The notes beneath the pieces are model-generated. The model saw nothing but the letters and a program-made list of their open reading frames with translations, was not told the DNA's origin and searched no databases. Below are positions 32,335 to 43,126 of a stretch of 64,000 nt of DNA, one piece after another. A program made the position numbers and the translations under genes. Position 1 is the first letter of the stretch, and each line of letters starts with the position of its first letter. This DNA comes from Tetragonia tetragonoides (lineage: Eukaryota; Streptophyta; Magnoliopsida; Caryophyllales; Aizoaceae): assembly GCA_038025085.1 (NCBI GenBank), contig CM076146.1, positions 17,396,001 to 17,460,000 of the forward strand. The letters are read 5' to 3'.

Positions 32335-35300
32335 CTAGGGGATTTTTATGTCTTGTGCTTTCTTCAACACCTCCTCCTTCATTGTACTGAGATCATTGTC
32401 GACAAGTTCAATCGCCATAGACCATCTAATGGTGGTGGTACCGGACCTCTACATGTAAGATAAAAAATTACATTAGTATATGAAAACAGGCATACATTTC
32501 CAATATAAGTCCAATCATCGACAACTACTTACGAAATACTTTTCCAGCTCAACTCTACTAAAAGGCCAATGCTCTATAAACACCATCATGTAGACTTCAC
32601 AGTCAATGCTGTTTGACAACAAAAAAATGTTAGTTGCCAACTAAATTCAGCCAACTGCAAACAATGATAGACAGAATTTCCCATACTAGTTAGGCTGTTG
32701 AGGGACATCCCCATTTTCAAACTTCCATGTTGTGAAATTAATATCCTCTTTCCAAAGCGAAAAGAAAGCTTTCAGTCCCAATGTAAGATTTAGGTGCCTG
32801 GTTGAGGTGTTGGGGTTCGTTCTGTCAGAAAGAGAGTCCAGCCTCCATATATATTTCTTTTCAAAATCAAAGCGGTATACCCACCAATGGACATCATCAC
32901 AGACCGACAAGAAAAACTACACAAATAAACATACCAACTATTAAATCTACACTAAAGCATCAAGTATCAAGTATATAACTATAAGTTGGATCTTACATGT
33001 TTGCAATTTCTGGGACTAGCCCCTAAATTGGCCAATGCACTTTCTCTGTTCTTCAACTTTGCACTTCGATATATCTTGCCAACAAAGGTTGTCGGTCTTT
33101 CTGACCACGCTATCCTCTGGTATAAACTAGTTTCAAATACAATTGAATTGAAAGTATTTTAAGGAATTACAAACTATATTTGTATGTATGTAAGTAAGTA
33201 ATTGATTATCAGCTCTTACCCCCATTTCTGCATCAAAAACAAATCTCTGCCTGTTTGCCCGAGACCACATCACATTCTTCATATAACACCACACCATGAT
33301 GACTTTTCATTCAGGAACTTAATTAGCCAAACATAACCAATATCCACATTTTTTTGTATCCACATAATCATATATCCATTCAAAACCTTGTTCTAAATAT
33401 AAATACAATAACTTACTGGCGATTGGACGCAACATCCGGCCTTGCTTAAGGTTTTTACTTCGCCCGCTTGCAAATAATATTCATCCGTTTGCACAATGTA
33501 ATCACTGCAATATCAAACGAAAAATAAATAAATTTGCTGGGAAACACAAATATTGGACCATATAGAATCAAATATTTACTTAATCAGTTGTATCAATCAA
33601 CTTTATAATTTGCCTATCATCACTGGTAGTATGTTCCCGAACATGTTTCCGCAAACTTCTATCACTTGGATCTCCAACAACCTCATTACCAGTGACGGTG
33701 TAATCCACTCTACCATCAGTCGCACCCCTAAACTGCCATTCACTAAATTCTCTGGGATCCTGAACCTCTTGAACTTCAACATCAAATAGTACAGAGGTGT
33801 TCTGGTCCGTGGGAGTGTGACTTGGAACAGTGGAACCACCTTCAAATCTCGAGCTAGACTTTGAGAAATCCATGTTGTCCATGCCAGGTGTCTCTGCCCC
33901 TACAATGGTCTCTAAACTATGGTGATGGATCGGGGATTTTGGCGTTTGAATAGGCACATTTTCTTCAACAGGAGTCTTCTTCGGTTTCTCCTTTGGTTTC
34001 AAAAGATATGCAGTTTCAAAACTGAAATCAGGAGCCTGCCCGTTTGCATAATCCTTGTTCATCACAGAAGGCCTTGAAGGATAACGAAGGCTCTTCGCGT
34101 TAACCTATAACCAAATATGAAAGCAAGGGATTAACTAGTTGAGTATGCTGAAATGTAACTAGTTTCGTATCCTGAAATGTAACTAGTTCAGTATGAACAT
34201 AATGTGAAATGTAACTAGTTCAGTATGAACATAATGTAAATTGGTACTTACTTTGTGAACAACTACATTGGGGTGTAACTCATCATAAACATCTTTGTAC
34301 AAAATTCCATCCGTTTCTTTTGGATGACGCTCCCCATATTTAACATCCAAAAACTACAAACAAACCAACTTTAATTAATTTTGCTTACAACGGTAAAACT
34401 ATCCATAACTCAAACTAAATATAAACTCACTGGAGCTTTTCCAAATTCTCCTGTTATTTCATCAAAGTCATGTTTTACCACCTCCTTAATTAATGTATCA
34501 GTCCACGAACACAACCTTGGCAACCTCTGTTGCTTTCCTCCCCACCCAATTTAATTGTTTATATCCAGGCGATCGAGGTAGAAAATCTGCAATTGATGAA
34601 TATATTACGGTTAGTTGACAATAACTATGCATAAAAAATTGCAAATTTTGTGTCATGTTATATAACTGTATGCTACTTACCACTAACAACATCAAACACC
34701 CACCATATCCACCATATACACAACCATCTTCTTTTCCCTCCTCAACTGTAGTTGTAGACTTCCCCTTCTTTCTATTGGCTTCCTCCTGTTCCTTTGCTTT
34801 TTTCTCCCTATTCTCTCTCACTTTACGCTTACTAGCCAACAACACATTCAGAACAAAGGCTCCCAGTTATGATTCCTAGGATGAAGTACGTTCAAAACAA
34901 TATTCAACAACCTTGGGCTTATATTATAACCTTGAGTTGGGGCTAAGAACGTGCCCAACACATACAAAAGAAAGTGTACCTTAAATGTCCAACCATCTAC
35001 ATCCTGCTGGATACAACTTAACACTGCGCTAGGTACAATCCCTCGATATTTGTCTTTACCTTCCAAATTACCTAGCTTCTCATAGTGTCACTTAAACATC
35101 CTATAAACATCTCTATCTTTCACTACATCATCAATAGGAATATCCCCAGGTGGAACGCCTAAAATCCAACACACGTCATTTGGAGTTATCTTGATTGGAA
35201 CATTTGGTCTTATATGCAATGTGGATGTCTTGTCATCTAAACGTTCCATCAACCAATATGCCAAGCGGCGGTCCAACTTCAAGTTATCCATTGCTAGCAA

Positions 35301-36804
35301 AGATGAAAACCCAAATGTGTCTAGCCAACTCCATTGTTTTTCCGTAAGTTTTAAGACAAGTTACCTTCTCCAGCAATCCCCTCATGTTAGGTGGCTGCCA
35401 AAACATCCATATTATGTTATATAAAAGTGACATAGGAACTCCAACACAGATAATCCTTATGTTAATAAAAGTGCATACCTTGGGCCGTTCATCTGCATTC
35501 TTTATTCTCTTCTTTGCGCTAACTTTCTCATTTCCCTTTCTTTCTTCTCTTCTCTTCTCTGTAATTTTCTTTCTTCTCTTCTGATTGTCACCAAATCCAT
35601 TATCATTGCTGCCTAAATTACTGTCAGTAGATTCGTCCTCAACATAATCAACCACTCCTTTGTCTTTATCTACATTAAATAAACATGAGTTCTAAAATAC
35701 CTCCAAACAACAAACATCAACAACAAGGTACCATATAAGAATAATTCCCATATAGCATTCAATAACATAAAAATCATATAAGCTCAAAATCAGACACTGC
35801 ATAATATGCTACTTGTCATAGATGTGTACAGAATACAACCATAGACTACTCCTGGTAATGGTGTATGCATATAATCTAAAAGGTACATACATCATGTGTC
35901 ATAGATGTATAATGAAGCAGCAGAATCCAGAATGTACCTTACATGTACACCTTTCATCTACACTAAACTATGTCCTCTAATCACCTGGCTGCCCCATATA
36001 TTTTAATATGCATAGTATCAATGACCAATGAATATGCTTGCTGAAAACAAAAATTTTACTGAATGTTCTGAATGATACTGTAAGGATCACAAACCTCAAT
36101 CTTAAATGCTATAATGAAGGAATCAATCTTGTATCAACTTCCTTACATAAGTCTACTCCCTCAATCTGGTTTTCCTCACACAATTCAACTTCCTTACCTA
36201 ATTCAACTTCTAATTACATTTTCTATGCTAATTCAACTCAATCAAGTGCTCCTCCAAAATATTGTTGGTTAAACAGGGCCACAACCAGTGCCTATCACGT
36301 ATACAGATTGTTTGGGCTCAACTAAGCAAGGTACCCATGTCCAAAATACAACTAAGAAAAGAGAACATATGGCATTATCCCTTTCAAGCATCAAATGGTT
36401 CAAAAAAATAAGGAATTCAGCTTTGCAAACACCAATAAAGTATACAATAATAGACTCTTTTCAATTATCCGAGCAAATGCAGAATTTAACCAATAACAAT
36501 TAAATTCCACTTTGACAATTGCATTAATTAAAACCCCAAAATAAGGGTTGAGCACAAAACAAATACATGCAATTGCGTTTAATTGCGTAGAATTGTAACA
36601 ATTTAAACCCCAATTAACTTGACTCTCAAATAAACATAAATACTTCGAACCCTAATTCCATATTTATATTTCACTCAAATGTGGATTTAACACAAAACAC
36701 TATACATGCAATTACAAATTAGGGTTGAGAACAAAACAACATACATGCAATTACAGGAAAATAAGTGCATTTATCTTGAATTTGATGGGAAACATACTTG
36801 TCAT
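32335..36804 (-). pseudogene. Ulp1/C48-type cysteine protease gene of transposon origin, 12 exons, several lesions
   Basis: Ulp1-like C48 proteases cleave SUMO-type conjugates. Many plant copies ride on Mutator-like or CACTA elements. My exons (minus) are 36804-36798, 35669-35479, 35394-34681, 34586-34431, 34353-34252, 34104-33602, 33505-33417, 33302-33220, 33116-32997, 32916-32687, 32608-32533 and 32448-32335. All but one junction use clear GT-AG sites with matching phases. The donor at 33602 is weak. The middle carries a plant-mobile-type domain ('WILGVPPGDIPI'). The protease core has His in 'DDVHWWVY', Asp in 'RLDSL' and Cys in 'DCEVYMMVFIEHW'. Lesions are a frameshift near 35360, TGA at 35088-35090, a frameshift near 34855 and TAA at 34551-34553. 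The C-terminal catalytic half is intact. Confidence 0.8.
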
Positions 36805-36856
36805 TCTTTTCAGCGGAACAACTGAAATCGACTGAAACGCTGAGTCGCCTGAGAGC

Positions 36857-36866
36857 TTATATAAAC
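36857..36866 (-). promoter_or_regulatory. TATA box of the Ulp1-type gene
   Basis: The minus strand reads 'TTTATATAAGC', about 55 bases upstream of the ATG at 36804. This is the usual spacing for a plant TATA box with a short leader. The first exon carries only two complete codons and one base before a GTATGT donor, a very short coding start that is supported by phase agreement with exon 2. Confidence 0.5.
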
Positions 36867-36869
36867 AGA

Positions 36870-38370
36870 GTAGGTGGTTCAAGATGTACTGAGAGAGTAC
36901 GCAGTGGAAGGAGGAGAGAGTGGGTGAAATTGATTGTATTGTGACGAAGAAGAGAGAAGGATCCGGTGACTGGTGATGGGAGTCTATAGTTCCAGCCGCA
37001 ACTAAGATCCGGTGACGGGTTGACGAGAGACAGAGTCGGTGATGGGAGAGAGAGGACGGAGTGCGAGAGTGACAGAGTGAGAGAGTCAGAGGGTGAGAGA
37101 GTGAGAGTGAGTGGGAAGATGGAATGAGGATATTGGAGAGAGAGTGGCTAAGTGAGGGAGTGGAAAATGTTTAAAGGACCATTTTATTTAAAAGAATAAA
37201 TTGCTATTACAATATTGCCCTTTAGTCTATTTTATAAATCAACTTAATTAGCGTGGTCTCTACAGTCAATTTCTTTACTAAAACTCCAAAATAGACAAAA
37301 AAACTCATCGATTGAATAGATGAGTAACAGCTTTCTATTACAAAAGGTAAAATACTGAACACTTAAATTCAGCTCAAACAATTCTTGGAAAATAATGACC
37401 TGCATCTTGCCTATACATTCTAACATAACTTCTAGCACAAATATTACCATCTGGAAAAACCAATTTGAGTCATTGCTCAACACACTTAAACACCTCATCT
37501 ACTTATTACACTTTCTAACACTACAACTCTTAATTAGATGCACAAGCTTCTATGTTAGGCATAAACAACTACTTGGACAGCATTTGATTTCACAAGTTAA
37601 CTAACCAAAAACCCAATTCTTCTCTGCTATTTAGCCCACATATCTAGTACTGACCAAATGCGAATTCTAGCAAAACACTACTACTGTGCATATAACAAAC
37701 TCCCCAAATTCATATCAATCAATTCAACTACAAATACACATAATTAGGCTCAAAATGAATGTAAAATGAACCTGACATAATAGATGTAGTTACCTCAATT
37801 GAATTTCAGCAACTAGGCCACATAAATCCTCCAATTGATCAACCCATTCTCCATCCATAGCATAAGCATAAATAATTACAGCAAACATATACATATAAAA
37901 CCCAAATCAGAATTTACTAGTCAAATCAATATAACAATTGAACAATCTAGGGTTTCGGAAAAGCAAACCAATGATCTGGGGATGGAGGGTGGACTTGGGC
38001 GGTGACTTCTGGTGGTGTTCAAGGTGGTCATGGTCACCGGACTCCACGGTCGAGCTATGGGCAACCGTGCATACAATCCAGAGGAGAGAGAAAAGATACC
38101 AAAACAGGGTAGGAGGCGGCTGCGTGGTGGCTGACTGAAGAGTCGGCGGTGCTGCTAGTGGCTCGTGGTGGTCGTGGCGAAAAGTGCTGGTTCGTGATGA
38201 TGGTGTTGCGTGTGGTGATCGGTGGTGGCGCTATTTGTGGAGAATGATACTGATGGTGGTGATTTTGTGGGTTTTTGCTTTTAATAACAAGGAAATGAAA
38301 TGACTTTTTTTTTTGAGTGAGAAAAATGAAATGACTTTAAAAAGGAGATGGAGAAAGTCGGTTATAGTAC
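36870..38370. other. GA-rich promoter flank and element-end-like sequence, no gene
   Basis: 36890-37170 is GAGAG-rich. 37190-37320 resembles 15441-15590 (see there) and may be the terminal part of a Mutator-like element carrying the Ulp1 gene. 37330-37930 is AT-rich without signals. 37975-38270 is GGTGG-rich (plus) and could be a CT-rich leader on the minus strand, but no gene follows. Confidence 0.4.
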
Positions 38371-38690
38371 TTCCTTCCTATGTGGGTTTTCTCTTGGTCT
38401 TAGCCAACTGGACTTACGAGCTACTCCACTACTAACACTACAAATAACAATATACTTACAAGCATAATAATAATTATTCAAGTAAAAACATCACTAATAA
38501 TAATAATGAAAAATATCTATTTTTCACAATTTAGAAAATATTATGTAAATGCTGGGTATTACACTCTACCCTTTTTATAAAAAGTTTCGTCCTCGAAACT
38601 TGCGAAAATAACATTACAGAAAATATGGGATTTCACACTCTATCCGCCTTAAAAGATTTTCGTCCCGAAAATCAATCATGTAAAATGAGA
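38371..38690 (-). mobile_element. Ty3/gypsy (Tekay-like) polypurine tract and LTR start, doubled
   Basis: On the minus strand 'TTTCGAGGACGAAACTTTTT' leads through a purine tract to 'TGTAATACCC' starting at 38563. A second, similar junction ('TTTTCGGGACGAAAATC', a purine tract, then 'TGTGAAATCCC') starts at 38637, only 74 bp away. This is the known layout at the 3' end of the Tekay/Del internal region. The LTR can be followed to about 38400 and is then lost. Confidence 0.6.
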
Positions 38691-38936
38691 ACGTTGTGTG
38701 TCAACTAGCATTTACGCATATACTTCTCATTTAAACAGATAACAAAAGAGCATATAAAATTTTCTTCAAATGCTTCCGCTGCACACTCTGATCATTGTTC
38801 TTTCTCTGTCTATTAGTACTTATGTTTATCTTAAGAAGCTACAAGTAGACACAAAAGGTATATTTGGGTCAGCATCCATATGCTAAACCATAACTGAAGT
38901 TGTATCTGTTTTGTGCGCAACATTAGACTGCACAAG

Positions 38937-39239
38937 TTAGGAGTTGTAGATCACTTCCATTCCTAGGATAAGTTGTGATATTGACGCTCTAACTGTATTA
39001 TCCTTGCTTAGTTGCTTTGTAAGTATGAGGGAGTATATGAATACTCCGCAACTGATTATAGAGATCAACTTACTCAAATAATCTAAGCGCGTCCTCCATT
39101 CGTCTCTCATCAGCTCTCTTTTCTCCACTGATGAAACTCTTATTTGTATCAGAGCATCAGTGGTGACACATTGTGCGATCATAAGTAGATTGATTTCTTT
39201 TGCGAATTTGCGATCTTCCTGCTCTTTGATTTGAGACAT
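38937..39239 (-). CDS. Unrecognised 100-aa frame with coiled coil and hydrophobic segment
   Basis: ATG 39239 starts 'MSQIKEQEDRKFAKEINLLM', followed by a charged helical stretch ('SSVEKRELMRDEWRTRL') and a hydrophobic segment 'ISIISCGVFIYSLIL'. A stop lies at 38937. I do not recognise it. It sits between an LTR remnant and the split TRIM LTR, so it may be part of a retroelement leader rather than a host gene. Confidence 0.3.
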   Translation of the reverse strand: MSQIKEQEDRKFAKEINLLMIAQCVTTDALIQIRVSSVEKRELMRDEWRTRLDYLSKLISIISCGVFIYSLILTKQLSKDNTVRASISQLILGMEVIYNS

Positions 39240-39596
39240 CTTATTAGCAATTTAGCATACCAGGTTTCTTAGCAATCTAAGACACGCTGATTGGTGGTAT
39301 AAACTACCAATCAAAGTATCACCAGAAATTGGACGACCGACCAAAATAAAGCAAAGCTTTATCCAGATCTTACGACGATTAATATATACGTTTCAAGCAG
39401 TGGAATACATGTAAAGTTATCAGGATATTGATTTTCTGTCTAAATCCATTGCTTAATCTATCATTTTCTTGAAATTTGGTTGAAGCTTGAGAAAAGAATT
39501 GCTCTGAATAATGCTTCTCGAGAGTATAATTAAACTGAATAGACAGATGAGAGAAGAAGATACAGAAAGAGCGCGAAGCTCATTTTATTAAGTTGA

Positions 39597-39628
39597 TCTT
39601 GTGACAAAATATAATAGGCTCGTAAATA
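39597..39628 (-). mobile_element. Detached outer end of the TRIM 3' LTR with target duplication
   Basis: 39602-39628 matches the last 26-27 bases of the intact LTR at 55586-55612 (shared 'TGACAAAATATAA' and 'AGGCTCGTAA'). It is preceded by TCTTG at 39597-39601. The intact LTR on the far side is followed by the same TCTTG at 55830-55834. The other 218 bp of this LTR lie at 54823-55040. Confidence 0.7.
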
Positions 39629-40925
39629 TATAAGAATCGGGTTCAAATGAGAGTAGACTTAGTTTGAGAGTATGAGAGCAAATAAGAGCCATTGGATAAG
39701 AAAATCGACGGTCGAGATCTGTTTTTAAGAGCCTGAGACACGCGCGTCATTAAATAAAAAGTTGAGGATATAATCGTCTTTTCGCGTGATCTTATAACTA
39801 CCCCAAACCCCCAAACCCTATTCACGTCCGTTTTTCCCCAGCCCCCCTTCTCCAACAAATTCTTTCTCTCTCTCTCCTCCATAGACGACCATGGAAGCTC
39901 TCACTTTCCTCTCTATCCCCACTCACTCGCTCTCTCTCTCTTCCTCATCCCGGTGTTCCAGCGAGCTACCCATAGCTCCCTCCCCTTTTTTTTCTCTCTC
40001 TCTCTCGCGTTGAAAAAACGCCATTAATGGCGAATTAAGCTCCGGTGACTCAACCAAAAGCTAATAGAAGAACATGCAAGGAAAGTGATCTCCGATCTCC
40101 CTTTCTTTCTCCTCCAGTGACTCTCAAATGCGAATTATTCGACGGTTTAAAGCTCGAATTTGACGATTCGAGCTGTATTCTTCGATTGCGAGCTCCATTT
40201 GAGCTCGATCTGGTTTTTAATCGAGCTAGATGATGTTGTTTTTCTGATTTCCGAAAATTCGTGAGTAATTTTATCCTTTATTGCGATTTTAGTTTCGGTT
40301 GTGTATTATTATCTTCGTTGCGATTTTGCTTTGCCTATTTTCGTTTTATTATGTCGTTTTCATTAATTGTTTTCGAGATTATGTAATTTCGTATTAATTT
40401 CATTTCTAAAGTTAATGGATTTGTAATTTTTTGGTCTAATTTTCATGTTTAATTCGACATAAATTATGTGCTTTTGTTTGTTTGATTAATTTGATTTTCA
40501 GATCGATTTTCGTTTGTTTATTTTTGAGTTATGGATCTGAATTATTGTTGCATTGTCATTTTTGTGATTTTGTTTTCATATTATATAACTTTGTTTTGTA
40601 AATTGGTATAATTTAATTTCCAGTTTTAGAATCTGTTTATTTCATATTTTGTTTGTTGTAGATTTTTAGATCTAAATTTTGGTTCCTTTGGGCGGTAGGG
40701 ATTGGGGTTCGGAAGGGTGGTGGTGGCGTGGGGGAGGGGTGGAGTGGAGGGTTGTTGCATAGTTGTTAAGTGACAAATTAACATTGGGGTTTGGGCTTGG
40801 CCGTCAGAATAGTGCAAAGTTGTTCAATGACACGAGTTACACCCGATGCCCACCAGTTTAGGTTGAAACCGGGGCTAGGGTTTACCCTGCCCTATTGTAC
40901 ACCATTTACGGGTATCTAATGTTGC
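39629..40925 (+). other. Leader-like gene fragment without a recognisable coding part
   Basis: 39850-40010 is CT-rich, with an ATG at 39891 opening a 40-codon Ser/Leu-rich frame ('MEALTFLSIPTHSLSLSSSS') that ends at TGA 40011-40013. It could be a transit-peptide-like start or an upstream frame. From about 40230 onward the sequence is T-rich with many 'GATTTT' and 'TTTCG' words, like a plant first intron. No downstream exon is seen. As this lies inside the 15-kb insertion, it may be a captured promoter, first exon and intron. Confidence 0.4.
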
Positions 40926-41814
40926 GGGGGTGGCGGTGAGTGCTTAGGGTTTTGGGGGCGCTAGTCTCCAAACCCTAAGTCGTCTTATGGTTTTATTAGG
41001 GCCACGACAAGTGCTTAGGGTTTGGGGACTAGGGGACTAGAGTCCCCAAACCCTAAGCCGTCTTAACCCAGGAAGTGGTTTTATCGGGGCCACGACAAGT
41101 GCTTAGGGTTTGGGGACCACTACAAAAAAAGCGGTGTTTTGCTATCGATCGCTAATTTGTAAAATTTGCGACCGACAAAAGATTTGGTCGCTAATTCGGA
41201 CGCAAATCTAATTAAATAGGCGACTTTGTGTTAAAAGCCGGTTAAATCCCACAACCCCTTTGCTCATATAAGAGGCCCACTTAGAACTAAAAAACCAACC
41301 CTAGCCCACTACCCCTTAAATCATACGTAGCCCCCCTTCTCTCTTCCCTTTCTTTCTCTCTCTTAACAGATCTAAAACCCAAACCCACCCAACTCTCTCT
41401 CCTTTCTCCAGCCTCCATCTCCTCTTTGTCTCTATTTGCTCTAATTGCTCTCCATTAAACTCTCTCATCCATCAAAATCCCCTCTTGTCATCCTCCCTTA
41501 TCTCTATCTCTGTTATCTTCTTCATTTCTGATCCTTCAAAGCCTATCATTAATGGGTTTCAACGAAAGGAAAATTGAAGAACAAGATCCGTGAAGAAAAC
41601 AAGGTCTTAATAATCTTGGTGGTGACATGCATGTCGGTGAAAGAAAAGGTCGATCTGGGCTCGTTTTTGTTGATCTAGGTTTTGGGTTTTCGGAGGTTTG
41701 TTCTACCTGTATAGATTTAGTTTTTAGTTTATTTAGTTTAGATCTGTAAATTCACCCATCGTAATTTTGTGGTAAATTGTTAACTTCATCCTCCTTTTGT
41801 AATTAGATCTGTTC

Positions 41815-41817
<3 letters not shown>

Positions 41818-41868
<51 letters not shown>
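41818..41868. repeat. T homopolymer, about 51 bases
   Basis: An unbroken T-run inside the CACTA element. Its exact length is likely to be unreliable in any sequencing method. Confidence 0.9.
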
Positions 41869-41869
<1 letters not shown>

Positions 41870-42102
41870 TAAGAATTTGTAGTTCATGTTCTTAGATTGT
41901 TCAAGCTCGCTCAATGTCATTTACAATTAGATATGTATATAAATATATTTTTCTTTGTGCAATTGTAGTGTAGAACTGTTCTTAAGAGGTTGTGTTTTGG
42001 TTTGGGAGTTACCTGGATGGATGTGTATTGGGGTGTTAACTAGATGGGTTTGGGGAGTTAGCTGAATGAAAATTGCACTTGCATAAATTGGGTGTTAATT
42101 TT

Positions 42103-42146
42103 AATTCCAGATTAGCAGCCTAATTTATGGCTGCTAATCTGGAATT
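42103..42146. repeat. Perfect 18-bp hairpin inside the CACTA element
   Basis: Arms AATTCCAGATTAGCAGCC (42103-42120) and GGCTGCTAATCTGGAATT (42129-42146) are perfect complements with an 8-base loop. A further GTGTTAA and TTAACAC pair outside a T-rich gap lengthens the fold. Confidence 0.9.
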
Positions 42147-42369
42147 TTTTTTAACACAAATTAACCTTTAGCGACCGACCTTACTCGGTCGCTGCAAAAT
42201 AATGACCCATTTTGCGACCGAAAATAATTTAGCCACCAGACTTTTTGCGACCGACTGAAATCGGTCGCTGATCGGTCGCTAACCCCTTTTTGCGACCGAT
42301 TGCGTCGATAGCAAAACGCTTGTTTTTTTTGTAGTGGACGAGCGTCCCCAAACCCTAAGCCGTCTTAAC

Positions 42370-42575
42370 CTAGGAGGTGGGTTTGGAGGGTTAGGGTTTG
42401 GGGGTTAGGGTTTGTGGGGTTAGGGTTTGGGGGGTAAGGGTTGGGGGTTTAGGGTTTGGAGGGTTAGGGTTTGGGGGTTAGGGTTTAGGGGGAAAGGGTT
42501 GGGGGTTAGGGTTTGGAGGGTTAGAGGTGAGGGTTAGGGTTTAGGGGGTTAGGGTTGGGTGTTAGGGTTAGGGGT
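42370..42575. repeat. Degenerate telomere-like repeat (GGGTTAGGGTTTGG)n
   Basis: About 200 bp consist of 'TTAGGG', 'TTTAGGG' and 'TTTGGGGG' words in one orientation. Exact TTTAGGG units are few and irregularly spaced, so this is an interstitial degenerate array, not a chromosome end. Confidence 0.85.
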
Positions 42576-42692
42576 GCAAATTACTGAAATGCCATTCGCT
42601 CTCAGCCTTACATTGAATATGGATCCAAGGGTGAGGAATTGCTTTCATGCTCTGTGCTCTCACCCTATAAATACTCTCATGTGATCCCAACC

Positions 42693-42695
<3 letters not shown>

Positions 42696-42730
<35 letters not shown>
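42696..42730. repeat. (TA)n microsatellite
   Basis: About 17 TA dinucleotides, directly left of the MITE-like element. Helitrons and similar elements often target such AT tracts. Confidence 0.85.
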
Positions 42731-42732
<2 letters not shown>

Positions 42733-42740
42733 CAAATCTG

Positions 42741-43126
42741 GTGCGAACTACTTCTTATATGCGAATTGTACGAACTTTTAATCCTAGCCGTCCATCAACA
42801 CTGGAAAAAAAGGTAAATAAAAAAACAAAGAAAATGCTACCATGTCCATAACGTCTGAGGTTCTCAAGCAGAATGAAGTATCATTCTCTCTCCTCAAAAT
42901 ACTCATCCACCGCAATTCCTCTATCAATTATCGAGCGGTGGGGATCTGTACCTGCAGCTTTATTTGATGCGTGCAATGGGGGAAGAGTGAGTGGGTGATT
43001 GAGTGTGATGCACTGGGCTGGGAGGAGAGAGAGTGGGGAATGGGGGTGTAATATCTGCCATTAATTTTATTACACATGATCCAGATCTGTAGTTCGCAGA
43101 GTTCGTACATAAGTAGTAGTTTGCAT
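42741..43126. mobile_element. MITE-like element with about 35-bp terminal inverted repeats
   Basis: The left arm (42741-42775) contains 'GCGAACTACTTCTTATATGC' and 'GTACGAAC'. The reverse complement of 43092-43126 contains 'GCAAACTACTACTTATGTAC' and 'CTGCGAAC'. The arms are roughly 75 percent alike. The interior (386 bp overall) has no coding frame. Target duplications were not identified and the TA tract obscures the left flank. Confidence 0.55.

Larger units (their letters stand above)
41118..42336. mobile_element. Non-autonomous CACTA (En/Spm-type) element, 1219 bp, 3-bp target duplication
   Basis: The ends read CACTACAAAAAAA and TTTTTTTGTAGTG. Beyond these, both ends share 'TTTTGCTATCGA' in inverted orientation. 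The element is flanked by GAC at 41115-41117 and 42337-42339, matching the 3-bp duplication typical of CACTA transposons. Subterminal 'GCGACCGA' or 'TCGGTCGC' words occur about ten times, as expected for transposase-binding repeats. There is no transposase. The interior holds a CT-rich leader-like piece with 'ATGGGTTTCAACG' (about 41550), a T-run and a hairpin, suggesting a captured gene fragment. Confidence 0.92.
40937..42400. repeat. About 88-bp palindromic repeat, three copies, the last split by the CACTA element
   Basis: 'CACGACAAGTGCTTAGGG' recurs at 41003 and 41091 (88 bp apart), with a diverged copy around 40937. Each unit contains the arms CTTAGGGTTTGGGGACT and AGTCCCCAAACCCTAAG, a perfect 17-bp inverted repeat in the middle copy. 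The third copy is interrupted at 41117/42337, and its right arm resumes at 42345. Confidence 0.85.

Noticed and set aside
39140..39165. 'TATCAGAGCA' near 39143 as a primer-binding site of a plus-strand LTR element or a pararetrovirus
   Set aside because: It lies within a minus-strand open frame, no LTR ends just upstream and no viral or pol domain is legible.
42370..42575. A true telomere
   Set aside because: Exact TTTAGGG units are rare, spacing is irregular and unrelated sequence continues on both sides.
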